Assembly (NCBI GenBank): GCA_003731675.1
Contig: RCNQ01000299.1
Coordinates: forward strand, 1-14,392
DNA: 14,392 nt
Reading direction: 5' to 3'
Source of the DNA: Bacteroidetes/Chlorobi group bacterium ChocPot_Mid
GTDB taxonomy: Bacteria > Bacteroidota > Ignavibacteria > Kapaibacteriales > UBA2268
Under the pieces are notes generated by a model, which was not told the origin of the DNA, did no database searches, and saw only the letters and a list, made by a program, of their open reading frames with translations. This document shows positions 1 through 6,261 of this stretch, piece by piece. Made by a program: the position numbers and the translations under genes. How positions within the stretch are numbered: the stretch's first letter is position 1; every line of letters begins with the position of its first letter.

Positions 1-1
1 A

Positions 2-1819
2 ACTGATTGCGATGACTTTGCCCTTGGAGATAGAGTCGCTTGTGGCGGTGCAGGGTATGCTAATCATGCAGAATTCATCGCTATACCTAAAAATTTAGCA
101 TGCAATATTCCTGAAAATGTCTCTTTCGAAGATGCTTCCTACACTACTCTCGGCTCTATAGCCATGCAGGGAGTTAGACAAGCAAATGTTCGACTTGGTG
201 AAAATGTTGCTGTTATTGGCTTGGGCTTGTTAGGTCAAATCACTGTCCAATTACTTAAAGCTTCAGGTTGCAATGTTGTCGGGTTGGATATTGACCAATC
301 TCTTTTCGAACAAGCAAAAAAATATGGTTGCGACGCAACTTATCCAAGTAGCACGGACTTTGTAAAAAATGTTAATGCCTTTACAAAAGGTCTCGGTTGC
401 GATGCTGTAATTATCACCGCAAGCACCAACTCAAACGAACCAATGGAACTCGCTATTCAATTAGCTCGTAAAAAAGGCAGAGTCGTTGTCGTCGGAGCTG
501 TCGGTATGAACATCCAGCGTTCACCATTCTACCAGAAAGAACTCGAAATCACAATTTCCTGTAGCTACGGTCCCGGTCGCTATGATGCTTTCTACGAAGA
601 ACTCGGTCAGGACTATCCCCCTGCCTATGTCCGCTGGACTGAAAACCGAAATATGCAATCCTTCCTCGAATTGATTGCACATGGAAAAATGGATGTTCGT
701 TCAATGACTACCCACACATTCGATATCAAAAATGCCGTTCAAGCTTATGAAATCATTACTGGTAAAACTCAACAAAAATTTCTTGGCATTCTCCTGAAAT
801 ATCCTGAAATTCAGTATAAAAATATCAAACGCACTATCGAATTAAAAAAATTCGAACCAAAATCAAACGTCAAAATTGCCTTTCTCGGTGCAGGAACTTT
901 CGGTCAAACCTATCTGATTCCAAATCTGCAAAAATCTGGTGTTGACCTTCTTGCAGTAACAACCGCAGAACCAGCAACATCACAATCTGCCGCAAAAAAA
1001 TTCGGATTTGCTCTGAGTTCCACCGATTCTCTTGAAATGATAAATCACAAAGATGTAAATGCTGTCTTCTGTGCTACACGTCACGATACTCACGCAAAAT
1101 TTGTCATAGAATCAATCAAAGCCCATAAACCCGTTTATGTAGAAAAACCCCTTGCAGTTACATTCGCCGAACTCGAAGAAATTGATAAAGCCATTAAAGA
1201 AAACGATGGTCGTGTTATGGTTGGCTACAACCGTAGATTTTCTCAACCTTTCGTTGATATGAAAAAATTCTTCAGCGAAAGAAAATCGCCAATGAGCTTG
1301 CTTTACAGAGTAAACGCAGGATATATTCCAAAAAACCATTGGACACAACTCCCTGAGCAAGGCGGCAGAATTATCGGCGAAGCTTGTCATTTCATTGATT
1401 GCATGCTCTTTTTGACCGATTCACTACCTGAAAATATTCATGCCGTTTCTATTTCAACTGCAGACAACGATATGAAAAACCGAGACAATGTCGTAATAAC
1501 TATTAAATTCTCCGACGGTTCAGTCGGCACTATTCAATATCTTGCTAATGGCGATAAAGCATTACCAAAAGAATACTGCGAAGTATTCTGCGAAAGCACT
1601 TCTGCAGTTATGAACGACTTCCGTAAACTCGACCTTTACCGAAATGCCAAGCAAACCCAAAAAACCTATGACGGCAGAAAAGGACACCTTGAAGAAATCT
1701 TTGCTGTTGTTGACGCAATCAAACAAGGCAAAGAAATGCCAATTTCTTATGAAGTATTAAGAGCAGTAAGCATGGCGACATTTGAGGTGGAGGAGAAGTT
1801 GGATGGGGGAAAGTTTTAG
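2..1819 (+). CDS. Two-domain oxidoreductase: MDR-type dehydrogenase fused to Gfo/Idh/MocA domain (5' end outside window)
   Basis: The reading frame is open from the first bases of the window with no start codon that fits the fold, so this is the last 605 residues of a longer protein. The first in-frame ATG, at 164, lies inside the dehydrogenase domain and is not the start. The visible part begins in the GroES-like half of a medium-chain dehydrogenase (the LGDRVACGG stretch). A Rossmann nucleotide site (GLGLLG, window residues 73-78) follows. A second Rossmann fold starts with GAGTFG near residue 296 (nt 887), with the Gfo/Idh/MocA hallmark EKP at nt 1142-1150 and the GEACHFID motif, whose His is at nt 1388. 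Proteins with this fusion are often found in surface-polysaccharide loci, where they are thought to oxidise or reduce sugar intermediates; the substrate is unknown. No polysaccharide genes are visible downstream. The fold assignment is firm, the role is not. Confidence 0.88.
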   Translation, partial: TDCDDFALGDRVACGGAGYANHAEFIAIPKNLACNIPENVSFEDASYTTLGSIAMQGVRQANVRLGENVAVIGLGLLGQITVQLLKASGCNVVGLDIDQSLFEQAKKYGCDATYPSSTDFVKNVNAFTKGLGCDAVIITASTNSNEPMELAIQLARKKGRVVVVGAVGMNIQRSPFYQKELEITISCSYGPGRYDAFYEELGQDYPPAYVRWTENRNMQSFLELIAHGKMDVRSMTTHTFDIKNAVQAYEIITGKTQQKFLGILLKYPEIQYKNIKRTIELKKFEPKSNVKIAFLGAGTFGQTYLIPNLQKSGVDLLAVTTAEPATSQSAAKKFGFALSSTDSLEMINHKDVNAVFCATRHDTHAKFVIESIKAHKPVYVEKPLAVTFAELEEIDKAIKENDGRVMVGYNRRFSQPFVDMKKFFSERKSPMSLLYRVNAGYIPKNHWTQLPEQGGRIIGEACHFIDCMLFLTDSLPENIHAVSISTADNDMKNRDNVVITIKFSDGSVGTIQYLANGDKALPKEYCEVFCESTSAVMNDFRKLDLYRNAKQTQKTYDGRKGHLEEIFAVVDAIKQGKEMPISYEVLRAVSMATFEVEEKLDGGKF

Positions 1820-1877
1820 AAATACATTTAATTAAAATTCTAAAGTTTTGTTCAATTTCATGAGTTTCAAACAATTT

Positions 1878-1908
1878 TTTGTTTTTAAGGAATTTTTAAT
1901 TAATTTTG
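1878..1908 (+). promoter_or_regulatory. Bacteroidota-type promoter of the toxin-antitoxin module
   Basis: TTTG at 1878-1881, a 19 bp spacer and TAATTTTG at 1901-1908 match the Bacteroidota -33/-7 consensus (TTTG, then TAnnTTTG). Transcription would start near 1915, about 28 bp before the antitoxin ATG, which leaves room for the AGGA ribosome site at 1931-1934. The call rests on pattern matching only. Confidence 0.6.
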
Positions 1909-1942
1909 ATATATCATTTTAAAGAATAAAAGGAAAATAGAA

Positions 1943-2155
1943 ATGACCGGCACTTTAAAAGAAAGAAATATAATTAAAGAAATATTTCGTGATGTCATCA
2001 ATGAAGTCATTAAGGAAGAAAGAATAAATTTTTATCAATATATTATTCCTGTGGCTTCACAATCCGAAATAAGTAATATTGAGGAACTATATGGGAGTCC
2101 CGAAAACTACAAAAAAGAAGATTTTGTTGATATGACTAATTGGGTTAAGCAGTGA
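1943..2155 (+). CDS. Small putative antitoxin of a RelE/ParE-type module
   Basis: This is a 70-residue protein. The ATG at 1943 is preceded by AGGA at 1931-1934 with 8 nt spacing. I do not recognise its family by sequence. The identification comes from context: it is short, rich in Lys and Glu, lies directly upstream of a RelE/ParE-fold toxin and overlaps that gene by 4 bases (GTGA), the usual order of a type II antitoxin-toxin pair. The first 30 residues are predicted to be helical and charged. The C-terminal tail is acidic (EDFVDMTNW) and could be the disordered segment that wraps the toxin, as in many such antitoxins; that is inference. No clear helix-turn-helix or ribbon-helix-helix was spotted, so autoregulation is uncertain. 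Confidence 0.65.
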   Translation: MTGTLKERNIIKEIFRDVINEVIKEERINFYQYIIPVASQSEISNIEELYGSPENYKKEDFVDMTNWVKQ

Positions 2156-2430
2156 AAATAAATTTTCATAGAAATGCCCAAAAATCATTAGAGAAACTAA
2201 AAGGTACCGATAAGGAGAAAATTCGGGTAAAAATCCTTGAATTTATCAATATATATGAAGGCACCGGGATTATTCCTTATAATGAACTTCAGATTAAAAA
2301 ATTGGAAGGAAAGTGGAAGGGATACTATCGAATGAGAATCGGAAAAAAGAGAATGATATTTGGATTAGAACCCAAAAAATGGGAATTAAATATTTTTGAA
2401 ATAGATAACAGAGGAGATATATATAAGTAA
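2152..2430 (+). CDS. RelE/ParE-family toxin
   Basis: This 92-residue basic protein starts with GTG, whose last two bases belong to the antitoxin stop codon (GTGA at 2152-2155), so translation is probably coupled. The pattern is that of the RelE/ParE superfamily: an N-terminal FHRNAQKSLEKL helix, then KKLEGKW, the YRMRIGKKRMIF strand pair carrying Arg60, Arg62 and Arg67, and a final FEIDNRGDIY strand with Arg87 and Tyr91. In RelE-type mRNA interferases these late basic and aromatic positions contribute to ribosome-dependent cleavage, whereas ParE relatives poison gyrase. The sequence alone does not decide between the two, although the conserved late Arg and Tyr favour the RelE-like mode. The length is normal for the family and no damage is visible. 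Confidence 0.82.
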   Translation: MKINFHRNAQKSLEKLKGTDKEKIRVKILEFINIYEGTGIIPYNELQIKKLEGKWKGYYRMRIGKKRMIFGLEPKKWELNIFEIDNRGDIYK

Positions 2431-2473
2431 ATAGTTGAAATATATTTGTAAGCGTGAACTTACTTGCGTTCGG

Positions 2474-2583
2474 TGTCAGAACTATGATTTTCGTGATTAA
2501 AGTGATTGATGTGAGAAAAAATAATCATATAAATCATATAAATCATATTAATCATATTAATCACAAAAATCACAGTTCTGACA
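2474..2583. repeat. 110 bp palindromic element with 9-bp phased TGATT/AATCA units
   Basis: The ends are a perfect 10 bp inverted repeat (TGTCAGAACT at 2474-2483, AGTTCTGACA at 2574-2583) that extends to 17 of 18 bp. Inside, TGATT starts at 2485, 2494 and 2503 (with a degenerate TGAGA at 2512), and AATCA starts at 2523, 2532, 2541, 2550, 2559 and 2568. Every step is exactly 9 bp. Arms pair about a centre at 2528.5. It has no coding potential. I recall similar GATT-periodic palindromes between genes in Bacteroidota genomes, but I cannot check this here. Confidence 0.85.
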
Positions 2584-3077
2584 AATTATCGCAAAGCGAT
2601 TAAATTATGGTAACACAACACAACTTTGTGAACCACTACCCCGTCAGGGGTTGAACTATTATAATATCCGATCAACAAAATCCAACAATCAGTTAGAATC
2701 ATCCGTCTGCAACGAAATAAAAATAAAATCAAAATAAAATAAATTACGTTTCACACCCACCCCGTAATTTCGTCCAGCTTGTTCTTTGAAATTTGATTGT
2801 AATTTAAAATTCTCAGTGTGTCTCTGTGAATGCTCTGTGGAACTCCGTGTAACTGCCTTCCGCTCATTCGATTAAATGATTCCTTTCAAAATCATAATAA
2901 CATTAAGTATTCATCATTAATTAAAGTCAAAAAACCTCACTCAAAAAAAATCAAAAACCCCATGACATCAATGACACTTTTTAGAGAAAACCTCATAACT
3001 ACTCTAAAATTATAAAATTACACTCACTTAATATTGTCATCTCCACACGACAAAGACAATATATTAATGACAAAATC
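2584..3077. other. Gene-free stretch with small hairpins and a phased CTCTGTG repeat
   Basis: No credible gene is present; the one ATG-initiated frame (2830-3015) has no ribosome site and runs through repeats. The stretch holds three short perfect hairpins in a row: ATCGC-AAA-GCGAT at 2588-2600, CACAA-CT-TTGTG at 2619-2630 and ACCCC-GTCA-GGGGT at 2638-2651. Next come an A-rich tract (about 2710-2745) and four CTCTGTG-like words at 2812, 2822, 2833 and 2843. An 8-bp inverted repeat (ATATTGTC at 3031-3038, GACAATAT at 3055-3062) lies beyond the sucC terminator. The function of all of these is unknown. Confidence 0.6.
2812..2849. repeat. Four CTCTGTG-type words about one helical turn apart
   Basis: CTCAGTG (2812), CTCTGTG (2822), CTCTGTG (2833) and CTCCGTG (2843) follow each other at 10, 11 and 10 bp. 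On the minus strand they read as CACAGAG words, a degenerate intergenic repeat type that I recall from many genomes. Confidence 0.6.
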
Positions 3078-3113
3078 AAAAAAAAAAACGTCCGAAAGAT
3101 AACTCCCGGACGT
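3078..3113 (-). terminator. Intrinsic terminator of sucC
   Basis: On the minus strand a perfect 7-bp stem (ACGTCCG/CGGACGT, arms at 3107-3113 and 3088-3094) with a 12-nt loop runs straight into 11 Ts (3088-3078). It lies 22 bp past the sucC stop codon, the expected place and orientation for Rho-independent termination. Confidence 0.88.
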
Positions 3114-3135
3114 CCACATATAAAATCATACTTCC

Positions 3136-4380
3136 TTAACTGGCTTTACCCACAATCTCTGTAACCTTCTGAGCCGCATCCGCAAAATTCAAAGCAACCT
3201 TAAACTGCATACCCGATTTCTTCAATGTTTCAGCACCTTCTTCTGCATTTGTTCCATCTAAACGCACAATCACAGGTATATTAACCTTAACTTCCTTCAA
3301 TGCCTGAACAATACCATCAGCTACTTTGTCACAACGAACAATACCACCAAAAATATTAATCAAAACTGCCTTCACATTCGGGTCACTCATCATAATTCTG
3401 AATGCATTTGCTATTCTTGTCGGATTAGCACCACCACCAACATCAAGGAAATTAGCAGGTTCACCACCCGAAAGCTTAATCAAATCCATTGTGGACATTG
3501 CAAGACCAGCTCCGTTTACCATACATCCAACATTTCCATCAAGCTTGATATAATTCAAATCAAACTTCGACGCCTCAACTTCAAGCGGGTCTTCCTCCGA
3601 TATATCCCTCAATGCCTCATAATCAGGATGACGATAAAGAGCATTATCATCAAAATTCATCTTTGCATCCAAGGCAATCATCTGACCGTCTGTCGTTAAA
3701 ACCAAAGGATTAATTTCCAACAAACTGCAATCCAATTCCTCATATGCCTTAACAAGATTTGTTATAAATGGCTGGAAATTCTTAAAAGCATCTCCGCTCA
3801 AACCAAGACCAAAAGCCAACCTTCTCGCCTGAAATGCCTGAAATCCTGTTTTAGGATTAACCGATTCCTTCAATATTTTCTCAGGTGTTTCCTCTGCTAC
3901 TTTCTCAATCTCAACTCCACCCTCAGTTGATACCATAATCGTATTCATCCCGGTCTGACGGTCAAGAACAATACCTGCATAAAATTCCTTGGCAATACTG
4001 CAACCATCTTCGATTAGCATTCTTCTTACCACCGAACCAGCCGCTCCTGTCTGAATGGTAACAAGCTTGTTGTTCAGCATTTTCTCTGCTATTTCGTATG
4101 CCTGATGAGCTAAATCCCCCTTAACAAGTACGTTAACACCACGCAATGGCTTCTCGTTGAACATAATCTCCTTGTTTGTTTTGATATCGTGCATAATCCC
4201 TTTACCTCTTCCACCTGCGTGAACTTGTGCTTTTACGACTATTGCTTTACTACCTTGTTGCACAAACTTCTCATAAGCTACTTTACCCGCCTCTTCGGCA
4301 GAAAAAACAACCTGACTTCTTAAAACAGGAACATTGAATTTCCTCAAAAGTTCCTTTGCCTGATACTCGTGAATCTTCAT
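3136..4380 (-). CDS. sucC: Succinyl-CoA synthetase (succinate-CoA ligase), beta subunit
   Basis: SucC is the nucleotide- and succinate-binding subunit of the TCA-cycle enzyme that interconverts succinyl-CoA and succinate with formation of ATP or GTP. It is cytoplasmic and works with the alpha subunit SucD. The 414-residue sequence shows the N-terminal ATP-grasp part (MKIHEYQAKELL, then VVKAQVHAGGRGK at 48-60) and LLEINPLVL near 220-228, which holds metal-binding residues. The C-terminal CoA-ligase-like half has the signatures GNVGCMVNGAGLAMSTMD (282-299), GGEPANFLDVGGGA (305-318) and INIFGGIVRCD (341-351). Its length is slightly above the roughly 390 residues of the E. coli protein. ATP versus GTP preference cannot be read here. 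The gene stands alone, with its own promoter and terminator, and sucD is not in the window. Confidence 0.97.
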   Translation of the reverse strand: MKIHEYQAKELLRKFNVPVLRSQVVFSAEEAGKVAYEKFVQQGSKAIVVKAQVHAGGRGKGIMHDIKTNKEIMFNEKPLRGVNVLVKGDLAHQAYEIAEKMLNNKLVTIQTGAAGSVVRRMLIEDGCSIAKEFYAGIVLDRQTGMNTIMVSTEGGVEIEKVAEETPEKILKESVNPKTGFQAFQARRLAFGLGLSGDAFKNFQPFITNLVKAYEELDCSLLEINPLVLTTDGQMIALDAKMNFDDNALYRHPDYEALRDISEEDPLEVEASKFDLNYIKLDGNVGCMVNGAGLAMSTMDLIKLSGGEPANFLDVGGGANPTRIANAFRIMMSDPNVKAVLINIFGGIVRCDKVADGIVQALKEVKVNIPVIVRLDGTNAEEGAETLKKSGMQFKVALNFADAAQKVTEIVGKAS

Positions 4381-4476
4381 AAAACTTCTCTTTTCTGTAA
4401 TTTATTATACTTATTATTTATTATCTGTTCTATCCTTTTCATCACTCGGATACATTGTTAAAAATACAAATTTATA

Positions 4477-4508
4477 CAAAGCTATTAAATTATAAGATAA
4501 AAATCAAA
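4477..4508 (-). promoter_or_regulatory. Bacteroidota-type promoter of sucC
   Basis: Read on the minus strand, TTTG (4508-4505), a 20 bp spacer and TAGCTTTG (4484-4477) fit the TTTG/TAnnTTTG consensus. The start of transcription would fall near 4470, giving a leader of about 90 nt before the ATG. A second -7-like box, TAAATTTG at 4474-4467, has no partner at the right distance. Confidence 0.55.
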
Positions 4509-4720
4509 AAAAATGATTATTTAATTTGATTGCTTTAACTTATGTGTTGTTTTCGGTTTTTAAGTTATTTGTATAAAAAATAAGCAGTTATTTCGGAAAG
4601 AATAATCAAAAAATATTAAATCATTATCTGTATTTGGAAAAAAATCTATGGTCCCTTCTTCCGTAAAAGACTAACACAACATCAATTGCGATAATGTTAA
4701 TAAATAAATATTAAATACTT

Positions 4721-4757
4721 GCGAAGAACCTGAATCTATTAAATTTAGTTTCTTCGC
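4721..4757 (-). terminator. Possible weak terminator of the cupin-ferredoxin operon
   Basis: GCGAAGAA (4721-4728) pairs with TTCTTCGC (4750-4757), an 8-bp stem with a 21-nt loop, starting 15 bp after the ferredoxin-like gene. On the minus strand it is followed by an AT-rich stretch, not a clean T-run, so termination is only plausible. Confidence 0.4.
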
Positions 4758-4772
4758 TAATTATATTCGCTT

Positions 4773-5618
4773 TTAAGCTCTTTGCACCTGAATCAAATTC
4801 CCCTGTAAATCAAGAATATGTTCAACAATAGGCATATCCTCTCTGCCTGCTTGCTTTTTTGCATCAGTTGCAAACTTCATCAAACCACTGCAACAAGGTA
4901 CTTGCATGATAACAACATTGACCTTTTTAATATTCCCGACTTTAAATATTTCAGCCAGTTTATCAGTATAAGGAGCAGTATAATCAAGTTTAGGACATGC
5001 TACTACAATTGATTTGCCTTTAATATAATCTCTATGAACATTCGCATTAGCTATCGGTCCGCAAGTCGCCATAATTACAAGTTCACTGTTCTTGAAATAT
5101 GGTGCATTCGGATTAACCAGATGTAACTGCACAGGCCATTGCCTTAACTCAGAAGGAATATTAGGAGTATCCAGCTCTGATTCACTGCCTTGATTCTCAA
5201 ATTGAAGAGTCCTTGAACCAGGACATCCACAAATCGAATTCTGACCGACAGATACTTCATCATCTCTCAATGGATTTTCAATCCCTTCAATTTTCAAAAA
5301 CTCAATTGCCGTATCCAAATGCTCAAATGCCTGATGGTCAAGCAAATGCTTCAAATGTGCTTTCAAAACCGAACGTGGTTGCTTCAGAATTTGTTTCAAT
5401 ACTTTTATTTCATCATAAGGTTCAGCTTCCCGTTCAATAACATTGATTGCTCCCTGTGGACAATGCCCAATACAAGCACCGAGTCCGTCACAAAATAAAT
5501 CGCTTATCAATCTCGCTTTTCCTTCTATAATCTGCAAAGCACCTTCGTGACACTCAGGAACACACAAACCGCATCCGTCACATTTTTCTTCATCTATTTC
5601 AATTATCTGTCTTAGCAT
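4773..5618 (-). CDS. 4Fe-4S ferredoxin-like protein with extra C-terminal cysteine motifs
   Basis: This 281-residue cytoplasmic iron-sulfur protein is the last gene of the four-gene operon. The first cluster motif is complete: Cys13, 16, 19 and 23 (CDGCGLCVPEC). The second, CDGLGACIGHCP, keeps Cys43, 49 and 53 but has Leu46 where the second ligand belongs. It could hold a 3Fe-4S cluster or use another ligand. The long C-terminal part has a CGCPGS motif (Cys130, Cys132), MATCGPIANANV (Cys186), VVACPKLD (Cys208) and a Cys-Cys pair in VPCCSG (242-243), which suggests another metal or redox site. I recall this architecture in anaerobes, often near hybrid-cluster protein (hcp) and cupin genes; electron transfer is the likely role, but the partner is unknown. 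A strong AGGAAGGG site precedes the ATG, and 67 bp separate it from the gene before. Confidence 0.82.
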   Translation of the reverse strand: MLRQIIEIDEEKCDGCGLCVPECHEGALQIIEGKARLISDLFCDGLGACIGHCPQGAINVIEREAEPYDEIKVLKQILKQPRSVLKAHLKHLLDHQAFEHLDTAIEFLKIEGIENPLRDDEVSVGQNSICGCPGSRTLQFENQGSESELDTPNIPSELRQWPVQLHLVNPNAPYFKNSELVIMATCGPIANANVHRDYIKGKSIVVACPKLDYTAPYTDKLAEIFKVGNIKKVNVVIMQVPCCSGLMKFATDAKKQAGREDMPIVEHILDLQGNLIQVQRA

Positions 5619-5685
5619 AATTATTCCCTTCCTAATTTATAATTCCTAATATTGTCAAGTTGTTTATATGATTCTCAAATTATCA

Positions 5686-6204
5686 CTATGATTTGATAAA
5701 ATAAGTTTTAAAAATATCAGCTTCTGTCTGTGTTGACCATGATTGATAACCCAAACCTTCAACCTTGTCAATAAGAGGCATAGGTAAAAATGGTGTTATC
5801 AATTCATAAATATTACCATTTGACATTGATTTTACAGCTCTGATTACTGTATCAAGCGGATGTCCTCCTGAGTTAATAATCGGTCTTGCATCAAGACTTT
5901 CTGCTATCCTGTTCTCGTCAAACCACTTCGGAGCATCTTTATATTTCTTTTCTTCCTTAATATTTTCAATTTTATCTTGCCCGATTTCCTTCCTCAACCT
6001 ATTAATTATTGCTTCCAGCGATACATTCCCAACTGCTGCTGCTTGTCTCAGATTAGTCACTTTTGCTATTGTTCTCCGTAATACTGGATTTTTTAATTTT
6101 TTAAAGAAAGGCGAAATATCTATCAATACTTCTTCAAGTTGCGGAAATTCATTAAGTAAATCATATACTTTTGTTTCCGGTGTAATTATTAATTTCTCTT
6201 CCAT
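5686..6204 (-). CDS. DUF1858-DUF2249 two-domain protein
   Basis: The 172-residue protein has two small domains joined by a lysine/glutamate-rich linker (about 76-95). Residues 5-75 (ITPETKVYDLL, then ISPFFKKLKNP) fit DUF1858, which is related to the ScdA N-terminal domain of iron-centre repair proteins. Residues 101-170, with LDARPI, the GGHPLDTV turn and PFLPMPLID, fit DUF2249, a TusA/SirA-like fold often coded beside hemerythrin-domain proteins. No cysteine is present, so it is not itself an iron-sulfur protein or a persulfide carrier. AAAGGA lies 8 nt before the ATG. The gene sits between the hemerythrin sensor (57 bp) and the ferredoxin-like gene (67 bp) and is very likely co-transcribed with them. 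An accessory role in NO/O2 response or iron-sulfur maintenance is inference from domains and neighbours. Confidence 0.8.
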   Translation of the reverse strand: MEEKLIITPETKVYDLLNEFPQLEEVLIDISPFFKKLKNPVLRRTIAKVTNLRQAAAVGNVSLEAIINRLRKEIGQDKIENIKEEKKYKDAPKWFDENRIAESLDARPIINSGGHPLDTVIRAVKSMSNGNIYELITPFLPMPLIDKVEGLGYQSWSTQTEADIFKTYFIKS

Positions 6205-6261
6205 TTTTCTATTCCTTTTGTAATTCCAATTAAAATTATAAATATCAATTCTATCGTTCGA

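Larger units (their letters stand above)
4381..4772. other. 392 bp intergenic region between sucC and the ferredoxin-like gene
   Basis: This very AT-rich stretch has no plausible gene. It contains the sucC promoter (4477-4508), which leaves a leader of roughly 90 nt, and, at the other end, an 8-bp stem that may terminate the stress operon (4721-4757). I saw no riboswitch-like fold in the sucC leader and no repeat in between. Confidence 0.6.

Noticed and set aside
164..166. ATG at 164 as the start of the first gene
   Set aside because: The frame is open to the window edge and encodes the preceding GroES-like dehydrogenase sequence, so the real start is outside the window.
1112..1390. A 92-codon minus-strand frame inside the oxidoreductase gene
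   Set aside because: It is antisense to a conserved Gfo/Idh/MocA domain and shows no ribosome site or protein features of its own.
1850..1881. A possible terminator after the first gene
   Set aside because: Only a 5-bp A/T stem (TTGTT/AACAA) with a 16-nt loop can be drawn; it is too weak to call although a T-run follows.
2523..2572. Regular AATCATA-type repeats that could suggest a CRISPR array
   Set aside because: The period is 9 bp and there are no unique spacers of 25-40 bp; the words belong to one arm of a palindrome.
2830..3015. A 61-codon open frame in the spacer before sucC
   Set aside because: It starts within the CTCTGTG repeat, has no ribosome site or recognisable protein pattern and is of low-complexity composition; it is a chance frame.
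4404..4409. TATAAT on the minus strand, 24 bp before sucC, as its -10 box
   Set aside because: No -35-like partner is present at 16-18 bp, AT-rich DNA gives this word by chance, and a full Bacteroidota-type promoter lies further upstream.
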